Assembly (NCBI GenBank): GCA_019095985.1
Contig: CM032660.1
Location: forward strand, 16,007,692-16,071,691
DNA from: Streblospio benedicti
Lineage: Eukaryota; Annelida; Polychaeta; Spionida; Spionidae
Direction of reading: 5' to 3'
Length of the DNA stretch: 64,000 bases
Below the pieces are notes generated by a model. The model saw nothing but the letters and a program-made list of their open reading frames with translations. It did not search any database and had not been told where the DNA came from. The position numbers and the translations under genes were made by a program. The stretch's first letter is position 1. The number at the start of each line of letters is the position of its first letter. Of the stretch, positions 26,701 to 39,311 are shown piece after piece.

Positions 26701-27886
26701 ACTGTGTGTACGATCAAACGTGTTATAAACGCCTATTTAACAGCTCGACTTTGATTTTTACGTGCCATTTAAAACCCCATTAATCCAAATATACACATAA
26801 ATATGTGGATTGTGAAAGATTGAATTCAATCTTACCTTGGCATAGTTCTTATGTAAGTGCTCCAAATCCAATAATTTGATTGGCAACTTAATTACAAGTA
26901 AATATTTGACACCACTAGACCTATCTCTGTATTTTATCAATCGGAGAGTTTAAAAGTAAGGAAACCATTAAGTCTATTTATAGCATTGAGCTACCGTATG
27001 CATTCAAATATTATTTTGTTATGCCTCTTAATGTGCCACCAGACCAACATCTACTTCAAAGAAAATCACAATCTGTCAGTTTTAATTATAAGCTATATTA
27101 ATAATAGGTCTTATTGTTATACACATGTGCATATACACAACACAAATTTCACACGGCAGTAAATATCTATAAAAAGAGTGACAAATTTGTAAGCACGTAA
27201 ATCAAGAATTGTGTAAAGTTATACATGTCTGAATGGAATGAATGAAACTAGTATAATTTAGAATCTGGATTTGACAAGTTGATTAATTATTATACGCCCG
27301 ATTATATGTTGACTTGGCATTGATAGAGATCTGAGACATACAATGTATGGGGAAAATATCATATAGCTGCCAAACAAATACAGCTGTACACGCAAACACA
27401 TATATAAACATATTATGCATACAGGAATTGTTTTATAACGGGTTTAGGTGAATGATTGTCCCCATATCTACTGCTAATTAGACCAATGACCGGGCCATGG
27501 AAAATGAGCGGATGCCTAATAGAAAAAAAAAGCAGAAATGGTTTAATTTTTTGGTGTTTCAGTAGAGACATTGCAGTGCCCAATTGCGGTTTAGGGGGTC
27601 CCCGGCTAAGTTGCGACGTTTTGTAGCAAATCGCAACCTTTGTCCCTACAACAATATAATCGAAGCGCCCTTGGGATGTGAGGTCATTTACCATGATAAA
27701 GCATTTGAGTGAGTGTAAGGCATCACTGAAATTACCCCATCATTATTTGTTTGCTTTTGTCCTGTTTGCAAAGTGTTAATTCAGTCAACTGACGTCTAAT
27801 ATATTGAGGTGTTTACCAACTTTAATGCAAGTAGGGCCCCCTGATGCCCCTTTTGAGCCTCTGGTTTATTGCATGTAAACCGCTAG

Positions 27887-28048
27887 CATAGGCAGATCCA
27901 GGTTTTCGGAAAAGGGGGGGGGGCGCACTTAAGGAAAAGAGGGGGCGCACTTACGGGATTTCATGAAAAACCCTATGAAAATGAAGTATTTTGGTGGGAA
28001 AAGGGAAGCGCGCCCCTGCGCCCCCTGCGCCCCCTGGATCTGCCTATG
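27887..28048 (+). mobile_element. MITE, CATAGGCAGATCC family, best-preserved copy (162 bp)
   Basis: The tips CATAGGCAGATCCAGG and CCTGGATCTGCCTATG are exact reverse complements, flanked by GCTAG on both sides (27882-27886 and 28049-28053). The interior has a G run, GGATTTCATG, AACCCTATGAAAATGAAG and repeated GCGCCCCCT. No open frame. It serves as the reference for the family here. Confidence 0.92.
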
Positions 28049-28800
28049 GCTAGCAAAATCTTGAGCCCACTAAAAATGTAAAATTATTATTAGAGGCTTC
28101 GCAATCAAAAAGTTGTGCAAGTCAAAATTATGGCAAATTCTCAGTGCCCGTACAACCCCTTAATGCAACATTAAACAAGTAATTAAGTACTAAACAGGTA
28201 AGTACTTATTAGAATTTTGTATATATAATCCAGCAAAGTCAGGGCTATATTCATTGAAGATCTAAAGATCTAATTACAGGCCATTACACCATTCCTCTTT
28301 ACCTCCATTTTGATAATCCGAAAGAGCTTCTTCACGTTTCCTTAATCACATGTTGAACGTTTAACTCCACTCAATCACATGTTGAACTTTTAAGTCCAAA
28401 TTACTGGCACTATTTTCACTCCAAATCCAACTTTCATTTGAGAATTAATGTCACTTGGTGCCTTGTCAGTACGCACTCAGATAGTGACATAATGAATCCA
28501 AATAAATATATGTGTGTACTAACTCTACATTTGACAATTACATGATTTAAATGTAAGCTGATACTATTCATAGATTCCGTTCTTTGGTCGTATGAAAACA
28601 AGTCGATTGTGTCTATTTCCTCCAGTGTTCCTTTGTCACACTTACTTATTTGCAAATTCTATTTGCAGGCCTTGACTTTGACCATATGAAAAAGTGTTAT
28701 TATGTTTAGTATAACTGTTAACATAAATATACACAAAACATTCGTAACATTCATGTGCTTTAGATGAATATTGGACATATTGTATAATATATACGTTCAT

Positions 28801-28925
28801 TGGCAGATCCATATGATGGGGACACAAGCCCCTTTCCATCCAATTTCCACCCATTTGAATCTTGCATGAACTAGGTGGGTGTAGGAGTATACACCCCCAC
28901 CCCCACCCCCTCCCACCTCCACGAC
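28801..28925 (+). mobile_element. Degenerate MITE copy
   Basis: It begins TGGCAGATCC and carries a CCCCCACCCCCACCCCC tract near the far end, as the family does. The right tip is lost or diverged. Confidence 0.45.
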
Positions 28926-31376
28926 GTCCCTATTAAATATAATAGTCACGCTGTGAGTTGACATGTGTTTATAAATTTACCAGTGTTAGACCTATATGTA
29001 TAACATAAAAGGTGTGTACATAGAGTTAAACTCTATCATTTGTATACTCCTCACAATGATATTATTGATGTTCAAATTGTGAAATATATGATGAACTTAC
29101 CCCATACAAAATATATCCTCAAGTGTACGCAGGCAATTACACATACATATAATTATCAACAATAAATTGAACTTGCAACGTATATCAAACAAATTGTGTA
29201 GCGTCAAAGGTGCTCTTAACAGGTTCTGAACAGACCGTATTCATCATCTGTTAATCCGCAAATGATTAATGTGGAGGTGACAGCTGATAGGTGTCTTTTC
29301 GTTACACTCCAACGTTGATAACATTCTTCATAATTATGATACACTTCAGTGTCCTAAAAGTCCTCACAAAGGCATAAATATACACATTGTTATCACACAT
29401 GTATCATTATAAGCATATTAATATTCTCACTGTGTTCAAGATGATTGCATTTGTCAAGTGAACAGAATGGTAAATTTTGTATTCTATACTTCTTTTACAT
29501 CGAAATGTAGGCCGTCACAATTGGTATAAGAACTGTTGAGTTCTGTTTAAATTAAATACTTTAGTTTCTAAATAAAAATTCTAACTTGGTCTGTGCCGCC
29601 TTCGTCACAGTATACATGTACAGGAAGGTTTAATGTAAATGATGCAAAGAACCATTAGATGACCAAGAATCCAATGCTAGGCTAATTAATGTCAAATATT
29701 TACGAATACACATTCATAGGACGTCATTGATACTCATCCACTCATACACTCACATCTGTCTAGTGGTGACGTGCCATTATACAGTTGCCTCTTTTATACG
29801 GTTATTATTATCATGCACAGACGCTTGGACCTCGGACTATAGCTAAGCTTTAATAGCACGCACAGTTTTGTGGGTACTCAAAATGTCACACACAATAAGT
29901 GCCTTTTATGATAAATTGATAACCATGGCAGACTATATTTTTGGTGAGTCGCGTGCATGCCATGATGATGTATGGGGCAAAATGATGTATTCTGATACTT
30001 TTGGTGAGTTGAGGAACCCATAAACAAAGCTCCCAGTCCGAGACGATTTAATTGGAAGACCAGACAGATGAACAAACACTTGAAGAGCAATTCTATTTTT
30101 CATAGATAAACTTTTTTTATCTCCATCCCACTTCCAGGCTGCACTGCTTCCCCTAAGGCTTCACAACGTCCACCAGACCTTTGCCAGTCACCTCATTTAA
30201 GTTAAAAAGACCTTGGACATTCCTATTCAAAATGAGGTTAGCCAGTCTGGATTTGGAAATGTAGGATCAATCTTTCGGTCTTTTGGTGTTGCGAATATCC
30301 AAGCTGTTTACAGGTTGTGTAATAATATTGCAAGATTTAACCTGCGTCTAAACCGTTGCATGAGTGCCAATAGAAACTCAATTAGTAGTAGCTAATGGTT
30401 GCCACAATTGATAAATTATTCAATGCTACATCAAAATTCAAACCATCAAAAATGGCAGCAACCGCTTATGGCAACAGTGCGTGCTAAAGAAGTTTGGTAC
30501 AAAATCTAGCATAATAGTGAACAAATTGGTTAAATTTGCATGCATATTAAATTGTTGCAGTGTCCATGCATTTACCTGTCCTTAGATTTAAATAGTTTTG
30601 ACCTATGATGGATTCCTGATGGATTTCATAGGAAGATCCGGGGTAGGAGGGGTGAGTGAGGGTGGTAATATATCTTAATTTATAAAATATCATATCACCT
30701 GATAAATTACGTTTGCACATCAAAATATTTTAATCAGTATTCTTGATAATTACGTGACACATGTTTTAGTAAAATATAATAAATAAAAAAGTAGTAATGT
30801 TGTAGTTCTTGTCATTGCAACTCATGTACTGCAAGTCTGCAACGTCCAATCTTTTACATATATGTTACATATCAATAATACTAGTCAGTAGATACACTGT
30901 ATACTTGTATACATATACTTCTAAGAGTGAAATAAAATATGCATGGTAAAGACTTGAAATTACTAAGCGCTCATGACATGATATCACCAAAACCCCAGCT
31001 CCATGTCTGAAACTTGAAATAAAAATGACTAGATTCTAGAATTACCTGTTCATCATCCGTTTGACAAACACTAATGCAGCTTTCGTAATCCGCTTAAGAG
31101 ACAATGGAAAGAATAAATCCCCTCTATATTGCGTTCAGGACGTCAATAGAAGGTCTATAGACTGTATACACTTTGGATCCATGTGTGATACAGAATGCAT
31201 TATTGACGATCTGTCATCGCTACCCTACAAGCGCAACACGCCAATTTGTAGTGAAGCAACATTGATTTCCACGGGCTGGAGGAGGGAACAGTGTCGTGGC
31301 GGAGAAAATGTCTTCTGTGACGATATATGCCACTGTTTTCTTGTAAATTATAATTTTAAATACATGCAGCTCCCAC

Positions 31377-31490
31377 TGGCAGATCCAGGTTTTTGGGGAA
31401 AGCGGAGGGGTAAACTTAAGGGATTTCATGGATGGGTTCCGACGCACCCTTGATGGTGGGTCACCTGTGACCCACCCCTTGGATTTGCTA
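31377..31490 (+). mobile_element. MITE copy, CAGATCCAGG family, shortened
   Basis: Left tip TGGCAGATCCAGGTTTTTGG and right tip CCTTGGATTTGCTATATG match the family, as does TTAAGGGATTTCATGG. The interior is shorter than in the 27887 copy. Confidence 0.75.
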
Positions 31491-32061
31491 TATGTACATG
31501 CATGACTCCTGTATGTTGGTCTGACTTGTTATATTCATGAAACAAATCAAGCATACACTAAATATGTTTATGACAAAAATACAATGGCTTTCAACGATCC
31601 TTGGTCTGTGCATCCTGATTTTTTAGTGAGGGTTATGCACATAGAACAAGAAAATGGCATCAGTTTTATATCAGTGCGGATGTTCATACAGTTAATCAGC
31701 TGCTGTTAAGTGCGGTCTTGTGTATCAAGAATTGATTCGACGATAAAGAGTGAGTAGATGTCATTATGCTTGTTGTCATTAGATTGGCAAAATATATGTG
31801 CATTGTATTGCATGGAGTGTGGGCATGATTGTATGATAGGTAAGTAGAGCATGTGCATAGCATTGCAAATAAAGAACATAATAATCATTGCGCAATGGAT
31901 ACATTTACATCATTCTGCATTAAGAAGTGTACAATATGTCACTGAACTGTTAGCTATATGTATACCTGGATATAATGCTTGTATAAAGTTTAACAAATAC
32001 GTAAATTTTTTAACTCCATGTAATTTTGTATTGATAATCAAACAACGTTTTTTGCATAACT

Positions 32062-32189
32062 TTATTTTGATATAGTCCTAATTCGATTGCAGAGAAAGTG
32101 TATCAGTGTGGCTAGGTTGGAGACCACAAATATCCCACCTCCTATGAAGTAGCCATATTTAAAGGTGGCAGTCACATCTTTCACATAAC
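32062..32189 (-). CDS. SLC16 coding exon 5 (stop)
   Basis: Acceptor TTTCCTTGCAG, then GYVKDVTATFKYGYFIGGG, final membrane segment and a short tail CNRIRTISK before TAA at 32062-32064. An AATAAA hexamer overlaps the stop codon but is too close to be an obvious polyadenylation signal for this transcript. Confidence 0.93.
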
Positions 32190-35100
32190 CTGCAAGGAAA
32201 AGTGGTCAAAAGCAATTTTACAATAGTCACATATCATCATCATTAATGTAGCATCGCTGCTAATCAACTCCCTTTCAATTAAAACACTCAATAATCTCCC
32301 TGCTTGCAATACATTTCATCATTAACATTCAATCTAATATGTAAAGAATTCCATCATAACTTAAATAGTACATTTCAACAATAATATTCGCTTTTTAAAT
32401 CGATTTCTTTTCTATAAAAAAAATCCCTAAAACAAACCTAAGAATGGCGAAGAGAGCATGTTGCCAACGCCCTGGAAGCAGATGCTCCAGCCCACGGCGT
32501 CTGCGATCTGCGTGGGCGGGAGGATCTCCCCAAGCACGGTCATGCGCTGGCTGTGGTAGCCACCTTGGAACACGCCGTAGATGAAGGTGAACACACCCAG
32601 CAGGATGAGGTCGGTGCTGAGGCCGAGCAAGCAGCAACTCAGGGCGAACAGGACGCCTGGTGGTGGTGATGGGCAGAGTGAGGTAACAAATGGATGGGTT
32701 GATCTTTGTTATTCATAATGGCAGATCCAAGTTTTTAGAAAAAGGGTTGCAATTAAGGGATTTCATGGGTTCCATACACACTATTGTTGGGCGACATGCC
32801 AAACCCCAAATGGAAATTATGTATTTTGGCGGGAAAGGGAGTGGGGGCTTCCCAATCCCCTGGATTTTCCTGAGTCATATAAGGCAAACCTCAATTTGGA
32901 AGACGATCACACTAGCCAAGCTATCAATATAAGATCGTCAAACTTAGAATATATACATGTATATAGTGAGATTTGGAATGCATTGTGGTTTGCCTGTTGA
33001 TGGCTGCACTGATGTAAATTAGTTGCCACTTGAAGTGCACACTTAATGTTATGTATACAATGCTAATACATGTGTATTTTAATATTACTTTGAAAGTTGT
33101 GAAACATTAGTGATTGGTATATACTGACAATGCATTATATATAAATGTGTCATACCTGTTAGAGCAAATAATGGTGTTCTCCACCCCTTCTCTCGAACAG
33201 CTCGGATGTCAAAGAGGAATCCCCACGCAAACCTCCCGCATATATCTGATATACCGAGAATAGAGAGCATCCAAGAGGCTTCCATCTCATCTGCACCAAT
33301 TTCTCGGGCAAGTGATGGCAGATACAGCATTGGAGTCATAAGGGAAAAAGGCATGGTAGTTATATTTAACAAATATAAGCAAAATTCCACACTTCTTGGG
33401 AACTTCAACTTATTGAAAAACTTGGTGCAACATGAAGTGGTTGAAGATCGTTGATTTTCCAAATGTTTTTCATCAGAATATGATTTGCTGTGTGTTACTG
33501 GTAATTGATAATCTATGCCATCTGGATACTTTTTGTTAAGAGAAACGTCTGATGCATGAAGGGTATTGGAATACATGTTTGCTTGGTCTCCAGATTGCAA
33601 CGATATTCTGTCTTGTGATGCAAATAACTCAGCCTGCTTTAACTTGCTGACTTCTAATTTCTTTGACATTGGCGGTGTGTCTAAATCAGATGGAATTTTA
33701 TCCAACGAGGAAACATTGCCATTGTTTACTGACTGGTTATTTGTTCTTTTGACTTCAAAAACGTCCATTGAGATCTCTTCGGTGTGTGGATTTTGTGGCC
33801 TGAATAAAGCTCCAGCTACACATAAATTCAACTCCAAAGCACCAACGATGAGGAGCGTCCCTGTTGACCCATAGTATTGTATTAGAAATCCCTGAAGTGG
33901 CCCAAGAGCTATTGTGCCGAGTCCAGCTCCAATGGTTGATAACGACATTGCACGACCTTTCTTCTTGTCGAAATATTCACCAACTATGATATATGGTGGG
34001 GTAAAAATCATCGCAGCACCAACACCTGAAAACGGAAACACATGTGCATGTGGTGAAATAATATGAATAGCCTCCTGGTATACAACTAATGGCAATAATC
34101 TAGTTGATAACCATTATCTACCAAATATAACAATACATGCTATGAAGTTGAAGCAAAATTGTCAAAGTACATAGGCCTACTGCATCCATGTCGAGCACAT
34201 ACCTGGACTTAATCATCATTGGCTTACAACTACATGATAATTCAGAATCTGCTTCTTAACAAAGTCCAATTTTCAGATAATGCACGCATAAATTAATATG
34301 TCTTACCAGCAACAACACCCATGCTAAAGTTGAGGAATATCAAGTCCGAGGCTTGACAGGTGATCATAAAGCCAGCTCCAACCAAAAGGCCTCCCGTCAT
34401 AACCACAACTCGGCAGCCAAAGCGCACGCAAAGAGAGCTTGCCACCGGTCCTGTTGATTAAACAAACAGTTAACATTTTCATATTTGAATATATTTACAT
34501 ACAATTTAATAGTCATGTTGCATTTTAAGCATGAAGAATTGCTTGAATCACTTGCAAACTTGGATAAAAAGGACTTGTAAACTCCCATTTAATAGGCATT
34601 AGAATACAATACCAACCCTGCATGACAAGAGTTCCCACTTTCAACAGAATGAATAAAAACTATTTGTCATTTTGACATTACAAAACGCAAATTAATAGTC
34701 CATGTGTTCATAGTAAACCTTTAAAAACTGATCTGTGATATTTAACTGCTATTGTGAACCTAGAGTTAGCATCTGTTATAGTGTGAAAAAAGCACATAAT
34801 ACTGCATTGATTGCTTGATAGGCCTTATGATTCTAACCATCGCTGAATCATGAATACAGTGTGCATATTGCAGTAGATGTTTGCTTGGAGAGGATGTCAC
34901 TGTTATACAAATGTTATACAACACGTTAAAACAGCATTCTAATAACGGTTGTTTATTATATGTAAATTCCAAGGCTCGCGATACCACGTTGCTTATATAT
35001 ATGCTAGAGTTCCAAATCTCTGGCAGCATGGCCTCAGATAACTGAGCAGGTGAACAGAGGCCTACATATTCATTATGTTATTGGTATGCTCATAACAGAT

Positions 35101-35604
35101 ATATATATATATATATAGACCGAAAAATGCTTTTTTTCCTGTTAATTCTATGGTAATATGGTGTTGGTCCTTGTAATGCAAAGATCCTGTTGTCATCATG
35201 GTCACTATAACAGTAAATATAGGCCACATAATTCACAATAGAAGCAATCAAAAAATTATCCCATACTGAGTAAGGTAAAATAAACATTTGACCAGAATAA
35301 AATTGTGAATAGTCTTGGCAATAACATGAAACAGAAAAATGTCTATATAAAACATGAAGTAGAAAACACATACCTAGCACCATTCTGAGCGTATTGTAAA
35401 TGGATAGAAATGTGGCCGTGGCTGCTGCACTCTCGTTGAACATCAAAAGGAACATGTCGTAGAGGACCCCCATGGAACGGGAAGCTCCCACCAAGAGGAA
35501 GTTGCACAGACAGCATCCCAGCACGATGACCCAGCCGTAACCCCCGTCAATGACGGGTTTGGGACGTGTCATAATGTTCTACTGCAATGGTGTTGGCTTT
35601 GCAT
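32062..35604 (-). CDS. SLC16 family monocarboxylate transporter (MCT-like), complete
   Basis: Five coding exons (35374-35572, 34307-34450, 33156-34025, 32438-32656, 32062-32189) join in frame to 1560 nt, 519 residues. The protein has the SLC16 N-terminal signature DGGYGW at residues 9-14 leading into membrane segment 1, about 12 predicted membrane segments in two bundles, and a long polar loop (roughly residues 200-350) between segments 6 and 7, as is normal for the family. In segment 8, SDICGR keeps the Asp and Arg four apart that proton-coupled MCTs use (Asp302/Arg306 in MCT1, family knowledge); the MCT1 Lys38 position appears to be Arg. It should carry monocarboxylates or related solutes across the plasma membrane, but the substrate cannot be assigned. 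It looks closer to the orphan MCT9/12/13/14 group than to MCT1-4, a judgement by eye. A 5' UTR intron and an upstream ORF precede it. Confidence 0.92.
32438..32656 (-). CDS. SLC16 coding exon 4
   Basis: 219 nt, noticeably GC-rich, between acceptor ACCACCACCAG and donor TTCTTAG|GTTTG. It encodes segments 9-11, including FIYGVFQGGYHSQRMTVLGE and a GWSICFQGVGNMLSSPFLG segment typical of the family. Confidence 0.93.
32709..32880 (+). mobile_element. MITE copy in SLC16 intron
   Basis: Left tip TGGCAGATCCAAGTTTTTAG, then TTAAGGGATTTCATGGG, then TATTTTGGCGGGAAA, and right end CCCCTGGATTTTCCTGAG. It lies about 50 bp upstream (in transcript terms) of the exon 4 acceptor of the transporter. Confidence 0.75.
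33156..34025 (-). CDS. SLC16 coding exon 3 (large)
   Basis: 870 nt between acceptor TTTTCAG and donor CTAACAG|GTATGAC. It holds segments 4-6 (GEYFDKKKGRAMSLSTIGAG is the conserved loop 4-5), the long polar cytoplasmic loop, and segments 7-8 with SDICGRFAWGFLFD. Confidence 0.94.
34307..34450 (-). CDS. SLC16 coding exon 2
   Basis: Acceptor TTAATCAACAG and donor GTTGCTG|GTAAGAC. It encodes segments 2-3: GPVASSLCVRFGCRVVVMTG onward to NFSMGVVAG. The RFGCR loop matches the conserved cytoplasmic loop 2-3 of SLC16 proteins. Confidence 0.93.
35374..35572 (-). CDS. SLC16 coding exon 1 (start)
   Basis: It opens with ATG at 35570-35572 (MTRPKPVIDGGYGWVIVLG) and ends at donor GTGCTAG|GTATGTG. It covers the signature motif and membrane segment 1. 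The exon itself starts at 35604 after acceptor TTATTTCAG, leaving 32 nt of leader. Confidence 0.93.
35569..35604 (-). promoter_or_regulatory. Upstream ORF overlapping the SLC16 start codon
   Basis: The first bases after the 5' UTR acceptor are ATG, opening a 12-codon frame (MQSQHHCSRTL, then TGA). Its TGA shares bases with the main start as ATGA, an arrangement that favours termination-reinitiation. Both copies of this exon (here and near 40160) keep it. Confidence 0.6.
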
Positions 35605-35679
35605 CTGAAATAAGTTTACCGGTACAATGAGTATATGCTTGGTCAAAAGTTCATAACATTTGGAAAGATCAGCAGTTAC

Positions 35680-35745
35680 CTGAAATGGGATATGGCTTAC
35701 TCAACAGCGTGCACGTCTGCCGCTATATTATCGGGAGCTTATATC
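35680..35745 (-). other. Probable noncoding 5' leader exon of the SLC16 gene
   Basis: The minus strand shows a donor CATTTCAG|GTAACTG at 35680 followed by a 75-bp intron to the acceptor at 35604. The upstream limit (transcription start) is not visible; the promoter should lie between here and about 36200. Confidence 0.5.
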
Positions 35746-36733
35746 CCGAGTACGTTATTGTATGTTGCTAATCCATAACGACAAACAACAGAGCGGTTGT
35801 ATTAAATTTAACAAGCCTACCGTTTTCAATCCATTCTCTTTTGGGTGTACTTAACTTGCCTCGTCCATCATTATCACCTTTGATTGCCACTCGTGAATAA
35901 TAAAGTACACATAACTATGTAGCAGGCCGGAGTAGCAGGTACTATCTAAACTTTCATTAACGTGTCAATAACTTTGTTGTGGTTATGTAAGGTGTGTACG
36001 GACAGAATGCAAACACCAATGCCTAGATCTATCCCAGCAATGATCAGCAATGGTGCGACCATGTCGATATTGGTGGACATACAACTCTTTTTTTTTTAAA
36101 TTAACGACTAGTACTGTATATATCTATTTAAAACGTGCGGGAAAAATAGATTAGAATGAGTAGTATGTAGCCTAGGCAAATTTTCTTATTCATACATTAA
36201 CCCATTGCGTTTTAGGAAATTTGCGGTCTTTAAAATTTTTGGCGATTTTTTTCGGCAAATTAAAGATAAATGCAAGTTTCACACATTTCCAAACTTGAAG
36301 AAGTTAACAAATCGTATTGCTACTTAGTTGTGAGTGGATCCTACATAGCACACACGTTCCCGAGCATAGTACATGTATACTGTTCCATGAATTGTAATAC
36401 GCACTGGACAATCCCAGGTAGCTCACGATTCCGTTAGGACTGTCCTGTCTTCACAACGAAACCTATGATTAAAGGCAATACAGAAAAAAGTATATTCTAT
36501 TAACAATTTTTGTTTTTCTTTCCTTTTCATAAGTATTTTAATTGTAATTTTCCTTAATTTTCCATTCTGATTTATGTCAAACACCTAGCCTTACACCATA
36601 TTCAAACCATACCAAAGTGTTAGGTTTTGGAACAAAATTAGTGGGGTTTATTAACTTCTGCTTTTGAAGGGGCATTGGGGGGGTTTTTTTCCAAAGGTTT
36701 AATCAGTTTTTCCAAAGGGAAAGGTTTAAAAAG

Positions 36734-36833
36734 NNNNNNNNNNNNNNNNNNNNNNNNNNNNNNNNNNNNNNNNNNNNNNNNNNNNNNNNNNNNNNNNNNN
36801 NNNNNNNNNNNNNNNNNNNNNNNNNNNNNNNNN
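36734..36833. other. Assembly gap (100 N)
   Basis: Exactly 100 N, a conventional length for a gap of unknown size. Flanking bases on both sides are G/T/A homopolymer-rich and probably unreliable. Confidence 0.98.
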
Positions 36834-38393
36834 AAAAACATTGGGGGGGCCAAGCGTTGTAGGCCCCCGGGAAAATTTTGAAATTCTATGTGCTCACATA
36901 TGCATTTTGAGCCCTTTCCAGTACCAATTTTTCATATATAACTGCCTGGAATTTCAAACCTACACTTACTTTCCACTTACGAGAACAAAAAAAAGATGTG
37001 TTGATGAAGTTAATCTGCTACTGCCTGGTTTGGGTCCAGTTTCATGCCCTACAACCCCCAATCTTTAAGAAAATCTGCATTCATCACGCTGTTTTCACTT
37101 GGCTCTATATCATGTTGACAGATCATAAAATGAATTTGGCTTTGAAAATTCTTTTGTCAATTCACCCCATATCCCCATAAATTACAATATTTGTCCCCAG
37201 CCCATTTCTAGGTTTCATCACCTCCGCACATGGCCCATGCAATATTTTTGTTCTTTTCATTCCGATTAGTCTCCCATTAATGTAACACTGTAAGAAAATT
37301 TAAAGCTACAGTAAAACATGATATTTATATCTTGTGAACTTTATTAACTTATCAAAGCATATAGTTTTAATTATTTACAATAAACAGAGAAATTGGCCCG
37401 TTTGATTGTAATATATATTTACAAAACAGCAAAGTTCATGTACCAGAAAAATGAGTTTCCCATAACACAGGTATTAATTCAGTCAAATTAATCAGACTTG
37501 GAGAGTTGATGTAATAAAAAAATAACAAGCCATAAGTTCCCCAGTAATACACAATATTATAATAAACACACTTAAACGCTGAAATCAAGATTTGCATCTC
37601 TTTTTACATCATCAGAAAAATAATACTTGAAATAATACTTTAACTAATACTTAAAAAATACCTAAAAACGAAACAACACCATAACATCTTAATCATGAAG
37701 TAAACTGTATATAGATATGTTCTTGGTCATAACAGCTCCCTCAGCGGAAGCTACTATTGAACAGATTAATAAATAAAACTTACACTTCTCTGAAGAGCAG
37801 ACATAATTCAATTTTGCTTGGTTTAATATTAGAATGGTTTAATTAGAATGCTATAGGTATCAGCTAAAATACTTGAGTACAAGATCATGCTATATATCGG
37901 CTAGAATGCTGGAGTAGACTACTCATTATATTGATTTTGATGCATGGATGCACACAACCAGCTCTTTCAATCTTCCAATGATAGCTTTAATATGACAGCA
38001 GGTGCTTTGCAGGTGCCCTTTATGTGTGGTTATATATTGAGACTAATATAATAATGACAAGTCATAGCACGGGCCAGCAGGTTGCTGAGCATTACTTCTC
38101 TAATTTGTATAATATATTTAGACATTGTCATAAAAATGTAAACTTAAAAAACCTGACATGGTGAGCGCATAGTGATTTAGACTCGACCAGCCAGCCTCAC
38201 TTTGACGCGGCCACGTGGTGGAGCTCGCTGTGCGTTGGTCTGTGTTGCGCGAGACTAATAGTGATTCAATATTCAAAAGAAAAATAATATTTCCAGATAA
38301 ACTTTAATGCAACATATACTGTTATCATTCTCTTATGGCTGTCGATTATTTTGTACATAAGAGTGACTATCATCGGTAGTCACAGTTGTTTAG

Positions 38394-38665
38394 AGGGGGT
38401 ATATAGCCTTGATGAAAATCCATTCACCAACATTTTTTGCCTAAATCACCAGTCATCAATACATTTCATTGTCTTTCACCAATCAGAGGAATTGTAATTG
38501 AATAGGTTTCATCACATTTAGGGCAAATCACCAATCACCACCCTTGTAATGAGCAGATCACCAGTCACCAATGGTACGTTCCATCACATTTCACGCACTT
38601 AAATACAGGCAATTCACAATTCACGCTCAAGATATAGGGCAAATCACCAATCGCATTTTTTATAA
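38394..38665. repeat. Degenerate repeat of ATCACCAATCACCA-like units
   Basis: Irregular repetition of TCACCAATCACC, TCACCAGTCACC and AATTCACAATTCACG, bounded by AGAGGGGGT on the left and ACCCCCTACTG on the right. It could be a MITE with a low-complexity core; the ends match only weakly. Confidence 0.55.
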
Positions 38666-39242
38666 GACCCCCTACTGTTTGTGGGTTTGGCGACCCTGGA
38701 TATTCTAAAATGAAACGTTTAAATCAAATGTTGCTGGTTTTAACAGTTAGTCTGAACTGCTGGGGGTGAATTTGAAAATGCAATGGAAAAGAAAACGGCG
38801 ATGTTTACGTTGATTCATAGCCTTTTAACCAATTGCATACAGAGCCTGGTCCAGTTGACTCATTTGGTTTGTAATCCGAGATGGCGGCCAGTTTATGTTT
38901 CAGAGATATGTATTATTGTTTGTTGGAAACACGTTGAAGTCACATTTGAACGCTGCACGTTTTACGCTAGTCTGTCTGTATTCTCGAAAACATGCCGCCA
39001 TTAACATTATTGTAAACAAGCTAGATATTTTATTGGTGATCTGAATTTCGGCCATTTTAGTATATACGTGTATTGTTAGTACGTATACAATGTGTCGAAT
39101 AAAATATATTGTAATCAAAATATCAAGGGATCATTCATAACACCTAGATATGGAACCCAATTGACGTTGTTAGGAAGGAAAGAATCGAATCGGCAGTCTG
39201 TTGTCAACATCAAGCTGTCAATCACACGTCACGTACAAAATA

Positions 39243-39311
39243 GCCTCGTTCAACCAGACTCTCTATTGCATGAAATGAGTGCCGCCATTACAGAGTCTGG
39301 TTGATCGAGAC
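39243..39311. repeat. Small palindrome with 20-bp arms
   Basis: CCTCGTTCAACCAGACTCT at the left and AGAGTCTGGTTGATCGAG at the right are near-exact inverted copies around a 29-bp spacer. Probably a short MITE remnant. Confidence 0.65.

Larger units (their letters stand above)
22343..32061. other. Intergenic region between gene A and the SLC16 gene
   Basis: No gene is supported. It contains MITE copies at 23536, 27887, 28801 and 31377, a one-ended fragment near 30629, and an isolated NRF1-like GCGCATGCGC near 25124-25133 in a small CpG-richer patch. The longest open frame, 23838-24305 on the plus strand, has no recognisable domain and equally open opposite-strand reading, so it was not called. 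The presumed promoter of gene A lies just above 22342 but shows no clear element. Confidence 0.55.
35265..36621. repeat. First copy of a 1.36-kb duplicated block (SLC16 exon 1 and promoter)
   Basis: From ACTGAGTAAGG to the ACCATACCAAAG region this matches 39821-41212 almost base for base, with small indels. From about 36622 to the gap the sequence becomes homopolymer-rich and unlike the other copy, as at a poor-quality contig end. Confidence 0.9.

Noticed and set aside
36622-36880. Apparent ORFs spanning the first gap and its flanks
   Set aside because: They read through N bases and homopolymer-rich, unreliable contig ends.
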